DNA from: Pseudomonas asiatica
GTDB lineage: Bacteria; Pseudomonadota; Gammaproteobacteria; Pseudomonadales; Pseudomonadaceae
DNA: 64,000 nt
Reading direction: 5' to 3'
Assembly: GCF_040214835.1 (NCBI RefSeq)
Contig: NZ_CP157874.1
Span: 4,468,001 to 4,532,000 of the forward strand
This document shows positions 9,705 to 18,514 of this stretch, piece after piece; positions within the stretch are counted from its first letter, which is position 1; every line of letters starts with the position of its first letter. The notes under the pieces are model-generated. The model was not told the origin of the DNA. It ran no database searches and saw nothing but the letters and a program-made list of their open reading frames with translations. The translations under genes were made by a program, and so were the position numbers.

Positions 9705-10454
9705 TCAGAACGCGTGAAAAAGCATCAGGCCGCCCTCTGCATCCGGGCTGGCATCCGAGAAGCCTTTGACTGCATAGAGTTGCACTTTCCACTGCTGGTT
9801 GAGCTTGTGTGTCAGGAACAGGGTAAGTTCCTTGATCTGCGCGCCCGTCGAGACGACCTTCTGCCGCCAGTCGTAGGAAGCGCCCGCGGAAGTGCCTGCA
9901 GCCACGGGCATGGCGAAGCCGAGACTGGCAAATATCGGGTCGTCGAAATCGCTGTCGGGCGGGTCGCCGAACTTCTTCCAGCCCAGGGTCGCGAAGCCGG
10001 TCACCGGGCCAAAGGCCTTGGCGATGTCGACCTGGCCGGTGTAGTCGTATTCACCGGTGCCCAGGCACTGGTCTTCATCGGCAGTGGGGAATTTGACCTT
10101 GCCGATCAGGTCCAGCATCAGGCCGCCGTCACTGCCATCGAGCAGGGCGTAACCGGCGCTGGCAACCGTGTCCCCCAGCCCGCTTTCCACATCCCGGCAG
10201 CCACCGGGCAAGGGGTCACCATTCGGGCCCACTTCAGGGTTGGTGATGCGCAGCCAGGGCACGGTGACCTTGTAGGTCATTGGGCCGGTTTCATACTTGC
10301 CGACCACGGGGACGTACCAGATTTCCGAGGTTGTACCCGTGCCATAGTCGCCACTTGAATAGTCCATGCCTATGGCGGCGCTGAAGGTATCGCCCAGCAC
10401 CGACGCGCTGGCGCATGACAGCAAGCAGGCGAAAAGAGGGAGCGTGGGTCTCAT
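9705..10454 (-). CDS. Putative outer-membrane beta-barrel protein
   Basis: 249 residues starting at ATG 10454 behind GAGG. A hydrophobic signal peptide (about residues 1-20) is followed by alternating-hydrophobicity strands and a terminal Phe (GLMLFHAF), the usual outer-membrane assembly signal. Blocks such as YKVTVPWLRITNP and GLGDTVASAGY recall the phenol-degradation MetA/transporter-like barrel family. The ligand is unknown. It lies 55 bp downstream of the DUF5666 gene on the same strand, so it is probably the third gene of that operon. Confidence 0.7.
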   Translation of the reverse strand: MRPTLPLFACLLSCASASVLGDTFSAAIGMDYSSGDYGTGTTSEIWYVPVVGKYETGPMTYKVTVPWLRITNPEVGPNGDPLPGGCRDVESGLGDTVASAGYALLDGSDGGLMLDLIGKVKFPTADEDQCLGTGEYDYTGQVDIAKAFGPVTGFATLGWKKFGDPPDSDFDDPIFASLGFAMPVAAGTSAGASYDWRQKVVSTGAQIKELTLFLTHKLNQQWKVQLYAVKGFSDASPDAEGGLMLFHAF

Positions 10455-10509
10455 CTGCACCTCGGTATCCCGGACGGGAGGGGTGATAGCACTTACCCAG
10501 CCTAGTTGC

Positions 10510-12174
10510 CTAATGCCCGGATCGCTCTGGATGCTCCACTTTTTCGACTTTCTCTACTGTCTCGGGCCTTTCGACCTTTTCAACCTTCTCTACTTTCTCG
10601 ACCTTCTCTACTTTTTCTACCTTCTCGACTTTCTCAGGCTTTTCGATCTTCTCGACCTTTTCGGGCTTCTCGGCTTTCTCGATCTTCTCGACTTTTTCTA
10701 CTTTCTCTACCTTTTCAACCTTCTCTGCTTTTTCAATCTTTTCCACCTTTTCAAGCTCGACCTTCTCTACCCGGTCAGAGCTGCCACTATTGCTGCTCTC
10801 GGGTTGCTCCACGGTGTCGACATGTTCCGACTTTCCGGACTTGTCCACGCTTTCAGTACTGTCCCGCCCACTGGAATCGTCAACACCGCCGCGCCCGCTG
10901 TGGTCATCGCTGCTTTCAATGCGATCACTGGTCGCATCGCGTCCGCCATGCCCGCTATTGCTGGAACCTTCAGCGTCACGGGTGCCGTGCTCGCTGCCAC
11001 GCCCCGAATGCCCTCTGTCCGGGTTGTCAGCACGGTCGTCATCGAACTCCACGCGGGTTGCCCGCAGCTCGTGCCTGCCATTGAACACCCCGCTCACCCG
11101 CACACGTTGATCGAGCGCCAACGCCGCGGGCTGCTTGCCGACGATCACGGTGCCCTGCCCCAGCGTCACCTTGATGCCTGCCACCACCAGTTGTTGAGCG
11201 TGGCTGCGCTGTACCAGCCCCTCGATCACCGCCGTCTGCACACGGCCAGCGAAAGGCAGGCTCGGGTCTGGGCGGGTTTGCGCCACTTCCAGCTGCCGTC
11301 CGGTCCACTGCCCACGTACCAGCACTTCCCGCGCAGGTGCCACACGGGTTCCCAGCTTCAGCCCCTGGAGGCTGCCGGCACGGTCAACCGCACCGATGGC
11401 ACTGGCTTCCCTGAGCCCCGGCGCACGCTCGATACGGCTGGCTACCACTTCGCCCCTGGCATCGCGCAGGCCACTGACCCTGACCGGCTCGCCCGGGCGC
11501 AGCCCTTCAGCCACCCGCGCCCCTGCAGCAAGCCGCACAGGTTGGCCCATGACCCGCAGGGGGGCCGAAGCATTGGGCAGTGCCGTCAGCGGCCCTTCGT
11601 AAACGTTGAGGATCGAGATGCGCCCTGCTTGCAGGCCGCGTTTGCCGGCAAATGCCTCCACCGCGACAACCTGGCCGATTGCCAGGTGAGCGCTACTGGC
11701 AGGCGCACCGTTTTCACTCACCGGCACGTCCTTGCCAAAGTGCACTTCCAGGCCATTGACGCAGATCGAGGCAAACCCGGTGATGGTGCCGACGATGCCC
11801 GTGCCACCGGTACCGCCCGGGCGCAGGATCGGTGCGCCGGTACCGCCTACCCCGCCGTGATCGATGAAGGTGCCGTCCACACCGTCGGCCACCGCACCGG
11901 TCCCGCCCGTACCGCCGGGACGCTGCGGCAGCGGTGCACCGGTGCCACCCACTCCGCCGTTTTCGCTGCGTACACCGGTACCACCGACCCCGCCCGTCCT
12001 GGCCCCGGTACCACCAATACCGCCCGGAAACTGCAAGCCCGCCGCCCCCGCCATACCCACTTCGTCACGGCTGACACATACCGGTGCTGCGGCCACCTCG
12101 GCAGGCGCCACCAGGTTCAGCCCGAAACCCAGGACCAGTGTGACGACACTGAGGCAGCGCGCGAGGGAAGTCAT
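10510..12174 (-). CDS. DUF5666-type exported protein with Gly-rich head and xEK-repeat tail
   Basis: 554 residues. A signal peptide of about 29 residues is followed by GGVGGTG/PGGTGGTG repeats (about residues 50-130). Then come several small-barrel repeats of the DUF5666 type (IGQVVAVEAFAG, LRPGEPVRVSGL, LALDQRVRVSGV). A Ser/Asp/Gly-rich linker leads to a C-terminal tract of roughly 25 tripeptides VEK/IEK/AEK/PEK. The tail is highly charged and probably an extended helix or wall-spanning rod. Function unknown. Its ATG overlaps the stop of the upstream DUF6502 gene (ATGA), indicating coupled translation. Confidence 0.75.
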   Translation of the reverse strand: MTSLARCLSVVTLVLGFGLNLVAPAEVAAAPVCVSRDEVGMAGAAGLQFPGGIGGTGARTGGVGGTGVRSENGGVGGTGAPLPQRPGGTGGTGAVADGVDGTFIDHGGVGGTGAPILRPGGTGGTGIVGTITGFASICVNGLEVHFGKDVPVSENGAPASSAHLAIGQVVAVEAFAGKRGLQAGRISILNVYEGPLTALPNASAPLRVMGQPVRLAAGARVAEGLRPGEPVRVSGLRDARGEVVASRIERAPGLREASAIGAVDRAGSLQGLKLGTRVAPAREVLVRGQWTGRQLEVAQTRPDPSLPFAGRVQTAVIEGLVQRSHAQQLVVAGIKVTLGQGTVIVGKQPAALALDQRVRVSGVFNGRHELRATRVEFDDDRADNPDRGHSGRGSEHGTRDAEGSSNSGHGGRDATSDRIESSDDHSGRGGVDDSSGRDSTESVDKSGKSEHVDTVEQPESSNSGSSDRVEKVELEKVEKIEKAEKVEKVEKVEKVEKIEKAEKPEKVEKIEKPEKVEKVEKVEKVEKVEKVEKVERPETVEKVEKVEHPERSGH

Positions 12175-13016
12175 GGGTCTGGTGTCTTCGACAAATCGGG
12201 GTCGGTAGTTTCAGTGTAGAAATAAAGCCCTACCGTGATGCGCTGACGTTGCTCGGCGCTGGGCACATCGGCATCTTCCAGGTCTGATGCGAGCCGACTG
12301 AAGGCAAGCAGCATCTGCATGCCGTCCTTGTCCACCGCCGCACGCAGATGGTCGACGCTGGCCGGGCTCAAGGCGTCGTAGTGCACGCTGCGTTCAAAGA
12401 ACGGCTGGCCGTCCCCACTCAGGTTGTGCACTGCTGCGCAGGCATGGTCATGCAGGTTGTGGCCAAAGTACGCGGCCTTTTCGTCGAAGCCCTTCTGCGG
12501 CACGAATGCCTGGGCCTCCAGGTGAACACAGTCCTGGTCGTCGAGCCGGACGATACCCAGGCGCAACCACTCATCCAGCACCACCCGCCCGCGGATGTCG
12601 GTGCTGATCTTCGCCACCAGCGCATCGAAGGAACAATCGCCGCCAACGCTCGCCAGGCGCGGCAACGGCAGCGCCTGGCCAGGCGCCGAGCAGAACGGCT
12701 TGCCAGTGGTCCACATATTGACCAACTGTGCACCTAACGTGATGTTTCCCGGCAGCGCGGCGAGCGATACGCCCCCCTCGCTGCGCAAACGCCGGACATC
12801 CTTGCGATGCACGCCCGTGAGCAAGCTGATGCGGCTGTCGGTCGGCGCTGTACCGTCCAGGCGAAACTCGCGATGGGCCACGTCGACGAACACTTCCTTG
12901 AGCAGGTCGGCGAACATCGTGTAGGTGACCCCTTTGCGCAGCATCAGGCGCACCAGAGGACGCATGACACGCCGCAGTGCGCTTAACATCGAAGGGGGGA
13001 TGGTAGGCGATTGCAT
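12171..13016 (-). CDS. DUF6502-family protein
   Basis: 281 residues, no signal peptide. The N-terminus (LRRVMRPLVRLMLRKGVTYTMFADLLKEVFVDVA) and a segment SRISLLTGVHRKDVRRL resemble a winged-helix or other DNA-binding region; the remainder is unrecognised. The start is ATG 13016, 9 nt after AAGGA; an in-frame ATG at 13025 sits directly on that AAGGA and is less likely. First gene of the operon with DUF5666 and the barrel gene. A regulatory role is inference. Confidence 0.72.
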   Translation of the reverse strand: MQSPTIPPSMLSALRRVMRPLVRLMLRKGVTYTMFADLLKEVFVDVAHREFRLDGTAPTDSRISLLTGVHRKDVRRLRSEGGVSLAALPGNITLGAQLVNMWTTGKPFCSAPGQALPLPRLASVGGDCSFDALVAKISTDIRGRVVLDEWLRLGIVRLDDQDCVHLEAQAFVPQKGFDEKAAYFGHNLHDHACAAVHNLSGDGQPFFERSVHYDALSPASVDHLRAAVDKDGMQMLLAFSRLASDLEDADVPSAEQRQRITVGLYFYTETTDPDLSKTPDP

Positions 13017-13211
13017 TGAGCGCATTCCTTGACAGATGAACCCAGTATACGACGCGGGAAAAGATCCCACACCAACTGTGACCATATCCCGGACGAGATG
13101 AGGGATAGTCGTCGGCGCTCATTGCATTCGCGTTGAGTGGGGCTGCCGTGTCCGAACCTGGCCTCATGCAGGCCCGCCCCGTGGGCGCTGCATGAGACCG
13201 TTCAGAGCCAG

Positions 13212-13928
13212 TCAGCTCCTGCTGTTGTCATCACCCGGTTCGCCTGCGGCATGCTCACCGCGGTCATCACCCGGTTCGCCACCCAGATGGTCGCCACGAT
13301 CATCACCAGGTTCACCACCAACGTGATTGCCGTGGTCATCGCCAGGCTCACCGCCAACATGATTGCCATGATCGTCCCCGGGCTCACCGCCAACGTGATT
13401 GCCATGATCGTCACCGGGCTCACCGCCAACGTGATTGCCGTGATCGTCCCCAGGCTCACCGCCAACGTGATTGCCATGATCATCACCCGCTTCAGCGTGG
13501 TTGCCGCTGCGCCCAGAGTTCGAGGAGCCGTCATGGCCGCGCCCACTGTTGCCGGCATGGCCATCTCCATCCCCGCCAGCGCCGTGGCCGCCGCCTTCAC
13601 CGCCATGGCCGCCACCGCCGCCACCGTGACCACCGCCGCCACCGCCACCACCGCCACCACCGTGACCACCGCCGCCACCACCGTGACCACCGCCGCCACC
13701 ACCATGGCCACCGCCGCCACCACCGTGGCCGCCACCGCCGCCACCGTGACCACCTCCACCACCACCGTGGCCGCCACCACCTCCGTGACCACCACCGCCA
13801 CCACCATCCTTGGCGTAGGCGCTGGAGCCATTGGATATCGAGTCCGGGATCAGAACGATGGAAGTCGACAGCACGCCAGCAACGGCAACCGCCAATAGCG
13901 CCTTTTTGAACAGCACATGTATTTGCAT
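13212..13928 (-). CDS. Exported Gly/His-rich repeat protein
   Basis: 238 residues starting at ATG 13928 behind GGAG. A signal peptide (about residues 1-39, ending SSAYA) is followed by about 90 residues of GGGGGHGGG repeats. Next is a short GRGHDGSSNSGRSGNH linker, then about seven 12-residue repeats of the form GEPGDDHGNHVG. His and Asp are regularly spaced in both blocks, so metal binding in the periplasm or at the surface is plausible but unproven. The DNA repeats are near-perfect, so the locus should vary in copy number between strains. Confidence 0.72.
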   Translation of the reverse strand: MQIHVLFKKALLAVAVAGVLSTSIVLIPDSISNGSSAYAKDGGGGGGHGGGGGHGGGGGGHGGGGGGHGGGGGGHGGGGGGHGGGGGGHGGGGGGGGGGGHGGGGGGHGGEGGGHGAGGDGDGHAGNSGRGHDGSSNSGRSGNHAEAGDDHGNHVGGEPGDDHGNHVGGEPGDDHGNHVGGEPGDDHGNHVGGEPGDDHGNHVGGEPGDDRGDHLGGEPGDDRGEHAAGEPGDDNSRS

Positions 13929-14128
13929 ATTTCGTCTCCAGGTCGTCGCCATGAGAAACGCCAAATCAAGCCGGGAATCCTGTGTTCGGTTCTTGCTTTT
14001 CATTGTGTGGGAATTTTTCCCACGGGAAAGTAATAGACCGCCAAACCCCGAGGTTCAAGCAGCGCACGGAGAAGCCGACCGGTGGTTGGCCTGCTATGTT
14101 TGCCTTATCGTCATGGAGGAACACCGGC

Positions 14129-14581
14129 ATGCATTCGGTACTGACGCTGCAAACCCCGCGCTTGAGTGACTACGGCGAACTGGTACAGGTGTGGGAGGAC
14201 TCGGTACGGGCCACCCACGACTTCCTGCCGGATTGCTACATCGTCTTGCTGCGCGACCAGGTGCTGCGTCGCTACCTCGATGCAGTGATGCTGATCTGCT
14301 GCAAGGACCGCCAGCGCATCTGCGGCTTCGCCGGGGTCGCCAACGGGCGCGTGGACATGCTGTTCGTCGCACCGGAGTACCGTGGCAAAGGGGTTGGCAA
14401 GCGCCTGCTGCACTATGCGATCGACGAACTGAATGCCGAGCGCCTGGACGTCAACGAACAGAACCCGCAAGCCTTGGGCTTCTACCTGCATGAGGGCTTC
14501 GAGGTGATCGGCCGTTCGGAAACCGACGGCCTGGGGCAACCCTACCCGCTGCTGCACATGCGCCTGCGCAAAACGGCGTAA
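14129..14581 (+). CDS. GNAT-family N-acetyltransferase
   Basis: 150 residues with the acetyl-CoA pyrophosphate loop RGKGVGKRLL preceded by VDMLFVAPEY, and the late NPQALGFYLHEGFEVIGR helix-strand typical of GNATs. The start is the ATG at 14129, 10 nt after GGAGGA. The acceptor substrate cannot be deduced. Confidence 0.9.
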   Translation: MHSVLTLQTPRLSDYGELVQVWEDSVRATHDFLPDCYIVLLRDQVLRRYLDAVMLICCKDRQRICGFAGVANGRVDMLFVAPEYRGKGVGKRLLHYAIDELNAERLDVNEQNPQALGFYLHEGFEVIGRSETDGLGQPYPLLHMRLRKTA

Positions 14582-14658
14582 ATGACACAGATTCCCAGCC
14601 CCTCTGCCGCGCGGGCAGGTACAATGCAGGTCTTTCCCTGCCTTTGCGAATTGCCGTC

Positions 14659-15369
14659 ATGTCCGAACCCGTCCGCCTGTCCAAACGCCTTATCGAGCAG
14701 CTTGGCTGCTCCCGCCGCGAGGCCGAGCTGTATATCGAGGGCGGCTGGGTCACGGTCGATGGCGTGGTGGTCGAGCAACCGCAGTTCAAGGTCGAGCAGC
14801 AGCGCGTCGAACTGCTGCCGGGTGCCCGTGCCGAAACGCTGGAACCGGTAACCCTGCTGCTGAACCAGCCGGCCAGCGTGGACAGCGAAACCGCCCGCGC
14901 CAGCATGAACATGAGCAGCCTCAGCGAAGCCCACCGCGAAGGCGTGCGCGCACTGCACGGGCATTTTGCCCGGCAGGCCTGCGTGGCGCCGCTGGAGCGC
15001 GGTGCCAGCGGCCTGCAGGTATTCACCCAGGACTGGCGGGTAACCCGCAAGATCGACGCCGACCTGCGCCGCCTGGAACAGGAATTCATCGTTGAAGTGC
15101 GCGGCGAGACCACGCCCCAGGCGCTGGAACGCCTGGCGCGTGGTGCCACCCGCAATGACCGCGAGCTGCCTAAAGCCAAGGCCAGCTGGCAGAACGAAAC
15201 CCACCTGCGCATGGCCCTGAAAAACCCGCAGCCAGGGCAGATCGCCGAGCTGTGCGCCTACCTGCGCCTGGAGCTGGTAGGCATGCGCCGCATTCGCCTG
15301 GGTGGCGTGTCGATGGGCAAGCTGCCCCTGGGCCAGTGGCGCTACCTGGCCACTACCGAACGTTTCTAA
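14659..15369 (+). CDS. RsuA/RluB-like RNA pseudouridine synthase with altered catalytic motif
   Basis: 236 residues. An N-terminal S4 RNA-binding domain (RLSKRLIEQLGCSRREAELYIEGG) is followed by an RsuA-type synthase fold ending in MRRIRLGGVSMGKLPLGQWRYL. In the family the catalytic Asp lies in GRLDxxTSGLLL. Here the aligned segment reads APLERGASGLQV, so the Asp position is Glu and the preceding Arg is lost. It may be inactive as a synthase, or act only in RNA binding. Start ATG 14659 (MSEPVRLSK). Confidence 0.82.
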   Translation: MSEPVRLSKRLIEQLGCSRREAELYIEGGWVTVDGVVVEQPQFKVEQQRVELLPGARAETLEPVTLLLNQPASVDSETARASMNMSSLSEAHREGVRALHGHFARQACVAPLERGASGLQVFTQDWRVTRKIDADLRRLEQEFIVEVRGETTPQALERLARGATRNDRELPKAKASWQNETHLRMALKNPQPGQIAELCAYLRLELVGMRRIRLGGVSMGKLPLGQWRYLATTERF

Positions 15370-15417
15370 GCAATACGCCGCGCCACAGGTGCGGCACCTG
15401 AACAGGATTCTGCAACA

Positions 15418-15879
15418 ATGAACCACAACGACGTCCTGCGCAGCCTGCGCTACATGCTCAAGGTGAATGACGCCAAGATGGCCGAAATCATCGGGCTATC
15501 CGGCCTCGACGTGCATCCCCTGGTGCTGGCCACCTACCTGAAGAAGGAAGACGAGGAAGGCTTCGTGCGGTGCCCGGAACGGGTCATGGCGCACTTTCTC
15601 GACGGCCTGGTGATCCACCGCCGCGGCAAGGATGACAGCCGCCCGCCGCAGCCGATCGAGCTGCCGGTAACCAACAACCTCATCCTCAAGAAGCTGCGGG
15701 TGGCCTTCGAGCTCAAGGAAGATGACCTGCATGCGATCCTCAAGTCGGTCAACTTCCCGGTCAGCAAACCCGAGCTCAGCGCGCTGTTCCGCAAGGCCGG
15801 CCATGACAACTACCGCCCTTGCGGCGACCAGCTGCTGCGCAACTTCCTCAAGGGCCTGACCCTGCGCGTGCGCGGCTGA
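15418..15879 (+). CDS. DUF1456 (YehS-like) protein
   Basis: 153 residues built of two similar helical repeats, each opening with a pattern like NDVLRSLRYMLKVNDAKMAEI / NLILKKLRVAFELKEDDLHAIL and ending with a conserved Phe-Leu-Gly-Leu segment. This is the DUF1456 architecture. Function unknown. It sits 6 bp upstream of trmO on the same strand and is probably cotranscribed. Confidence 0.9.
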   Translation: MNHNDVLRSLRYMLKVNDAKMAEIIGLSGLDVHPLVLATYLKKEDEEGFVRCPERVMAHFLDGLVIHRRGKDDSRPPQPIELPVTNNLILKKLRVAFELKEDDLHAILKSVNFPVSKPELSALFRKAGHDNYRPCGDQLLRNFLKGLTLRVRG

Positions 15880-15885
15880 TTGGCC

Positions 15886-16578
15886 ATGCAGCATACGGTT
15901 ACCCCGGTCGGCATCATCCGCTCCTGTTTCAAGGAGAAGTTCGCCATCCCGCGCCAGCCGCAACTGGCGCCCGCCGCACGCGGCGTGCTCGAGCTGCTGC
16001 CACCGTTCGACCAGAGCGATGCGGTCGAGGGGCTGGAGCAGGTCAGCCATGTCTGGCTGCTGTTCCTGTTCCACCAGGCACTGGAAGACAAACCCCGCCT
16101 GAAAGTGCGGCCACCGCGCCTGGGTGGCAACAAGAGCATGGGTGTGTTCGCTACCCGCGCCACTCACCGGCCCAATGGCATCGGCCAGTCGGTGGTACGC
16201 CTGGAAGGCGTGGAGCCAGGGCGCCTGCTGTTGTCTGGCATCGACCTGCTCGACGGTACGCCGGTGCTGGACATCAAGCCGTATGTGCCATACGCCGATA
16301 GCATCGCTGGCGCCAGCAACCAGATGGCCAGCCAAGCGCCCGCCGCGATCGCCGTGCAGTGGGGCGACAATGCCCTGCCCCAGGCTCGCGAACATGCACT
16401 GCGCCTGGGTGAACCGCTGGTGGAGCTGATCGAGCAGTGCCTGGCGCAGGACCCACGGCCGGCCTACCAGGTGCCGCCGGCCGAGCGGGTGTATGGGGTG
16501 AAGTTCTGGGATGTCCAGGTGCGCTGGCACTACCCGCAACCGGACGTGATCCGGGTGCTGGAGGTGGTGCTGGCCTGA
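15886..16578 (+). CDS. trmO: tRNA (t6A37) N6-methyltransferase TrmO
   Basis: 230 residues of the TsaA/TrmO SAM-dependent methyltransferase family, which converts t6A37 to m6t6A37 in tRNA-Thr. Visible motifs: VGIIRSCFKEKFAIPRQP near the N-terminus, GVFATRATHRPNGIGQSVVRL (SAM pocket), and DIKPYVPYAD. The start is ATG 15886; a TTG at 15880 would add two residues. Followed by a REP pair. Confidence 0.94.
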   Translation: MQHTVTPVGIIRSCFKEKFAIPRQPQLAPAARGVLELLPPFDQSDAVEGLEQVSHVWLLFLFHQALEDKPRLKVRPPRLGGNKSMGVFATRATHRPNGIGQSVVRLEGVEPGRLLLSGIDLLDGTPVLDIKPYVPYADSIAGASNQMASQAPAAIAVQWGDNALPQAREHALRLGEPLVELIEQCLAQDPRPAYQVPPAERVYGVKFWDVQVRWHYPQPDVIRVLEVVLA

Positions 16579-16593
16579 AGGCTGCGCACTGGC

Positions 16594-16714
16594 CTTGTGG
16601 GAGCGGCCTTGCGTCGCGAAAGGGCTGCGCAGCAGCCCCGGCAACCTTGCAGGATGGCTGAGATCCTGGGGCCGCTACGCGCCCCTTTCGCGACACAAGG
16701 CCGCTCCCACAAGG
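16594..16714. repeat. REP/BIME pair after trmO
   Basis: TTGTGGGAGCGGCCTTG and its inverted mate near CAAGGCCGCTCCCACAA flank about 80 bp that includes further inverted copies of TCGCGAAAGG/CCTTTCGCGA. It lies between convergent genes. Confidence 0.85.
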
Positions 16715-16736
16715 AACCGTGCGCCGCACAGTCATG

Positions 16737-16766
16737 AAAAAGGCGACCCTGAGGTCGCCTTTTTCT
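16737..16766. terminator. Bidirectional Rho-independent terminator, trmO/dctA
   Basis: The perfect stem AGGCGACC/GGTCGCCT (16741-16748 with 16753-16760) is flanked by AAAAA and TTTTT, so it can terminate the rightward transcript and the leftward dctA transcript. Confidence 0.92.
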
Positions 16767-16782
16767 TTTCACCATCCCGCGA

Positions 16783-18117
<1,335 letters not shown>

Positions 18118-18238
18118 TCAAGTGTGCCGGTTCACCCTTCCCAGGGCGATGGGGCACCTGAATCGCTAACCCTCCTGCACCTGGAGGGATTTGTCGTTGT
18201 GTTCGAGCTGCCTGGGCAGGCCTCTGCGAGGATCAATA

Positions 18239-18253
18239 GCAAGGGTGGTGCCA
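18239..18253 (-). promoter_or_regulatory. Sigma-54 promoter of dctA
   Basis: On the minus strand TGGCACCACCCTTGC fits the -24/-12 consensus TGGCAC-N5-TTGC at every fixed position. An inverted repeat GCAAA-N7-TTTGC (18271-18287) lies just upstream of it and may be part of an activator site; that part is speculative. Confidence 0.87.
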
Positions 18254-18400
18254 AAATGCCCACCAAGGGTGCAAAGGCTGTATTTGCGAGGGATAAACGC
18301 CCAACGACGGGGCGGTTTGCCTGAGGAAGGCTGGCGGATTTCCGCCCGATGGCGGGATTTGTACAGGGGCATTGGCGGGAATCCGCCCATTGTAGTTGCC

Positions 18401-18502
18401 TGTGCCGGCCTCTTCGCGGGTAAACCCGCTCCCACAGGAACCGCACAGGGTCGAGTGCAGTGCGCCCCCTGTGGGAGCGGGTTTACCCGCGAAGAGGCCG
18501 GC
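18401..18502. repeat. REP pair between phoQ end and dctA upstream region
   Basis: TGCCGGCCTCTTCGCGGGTA and its inverted mate TACCCGCGAAGAGGCCGGC form a long imperfect palindrome, with CTCCCACAGG/CCTGTGGGAG as the inner arms. The rest of the 18106-18514 gap holds the dctA promoter; no other gene was seen. Confidence 0.88.
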
Positions 18503-18514
18503 CAAGCCAGCAAA

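Noticed and set aside
13590..13810. CRISPR-like or simple repeat DNA (CCGCCACC units)
   Set aside because: In frame on the minus strand it encodes the Gly/His-rich part of an exported protein with signal peptide and ribosome site.
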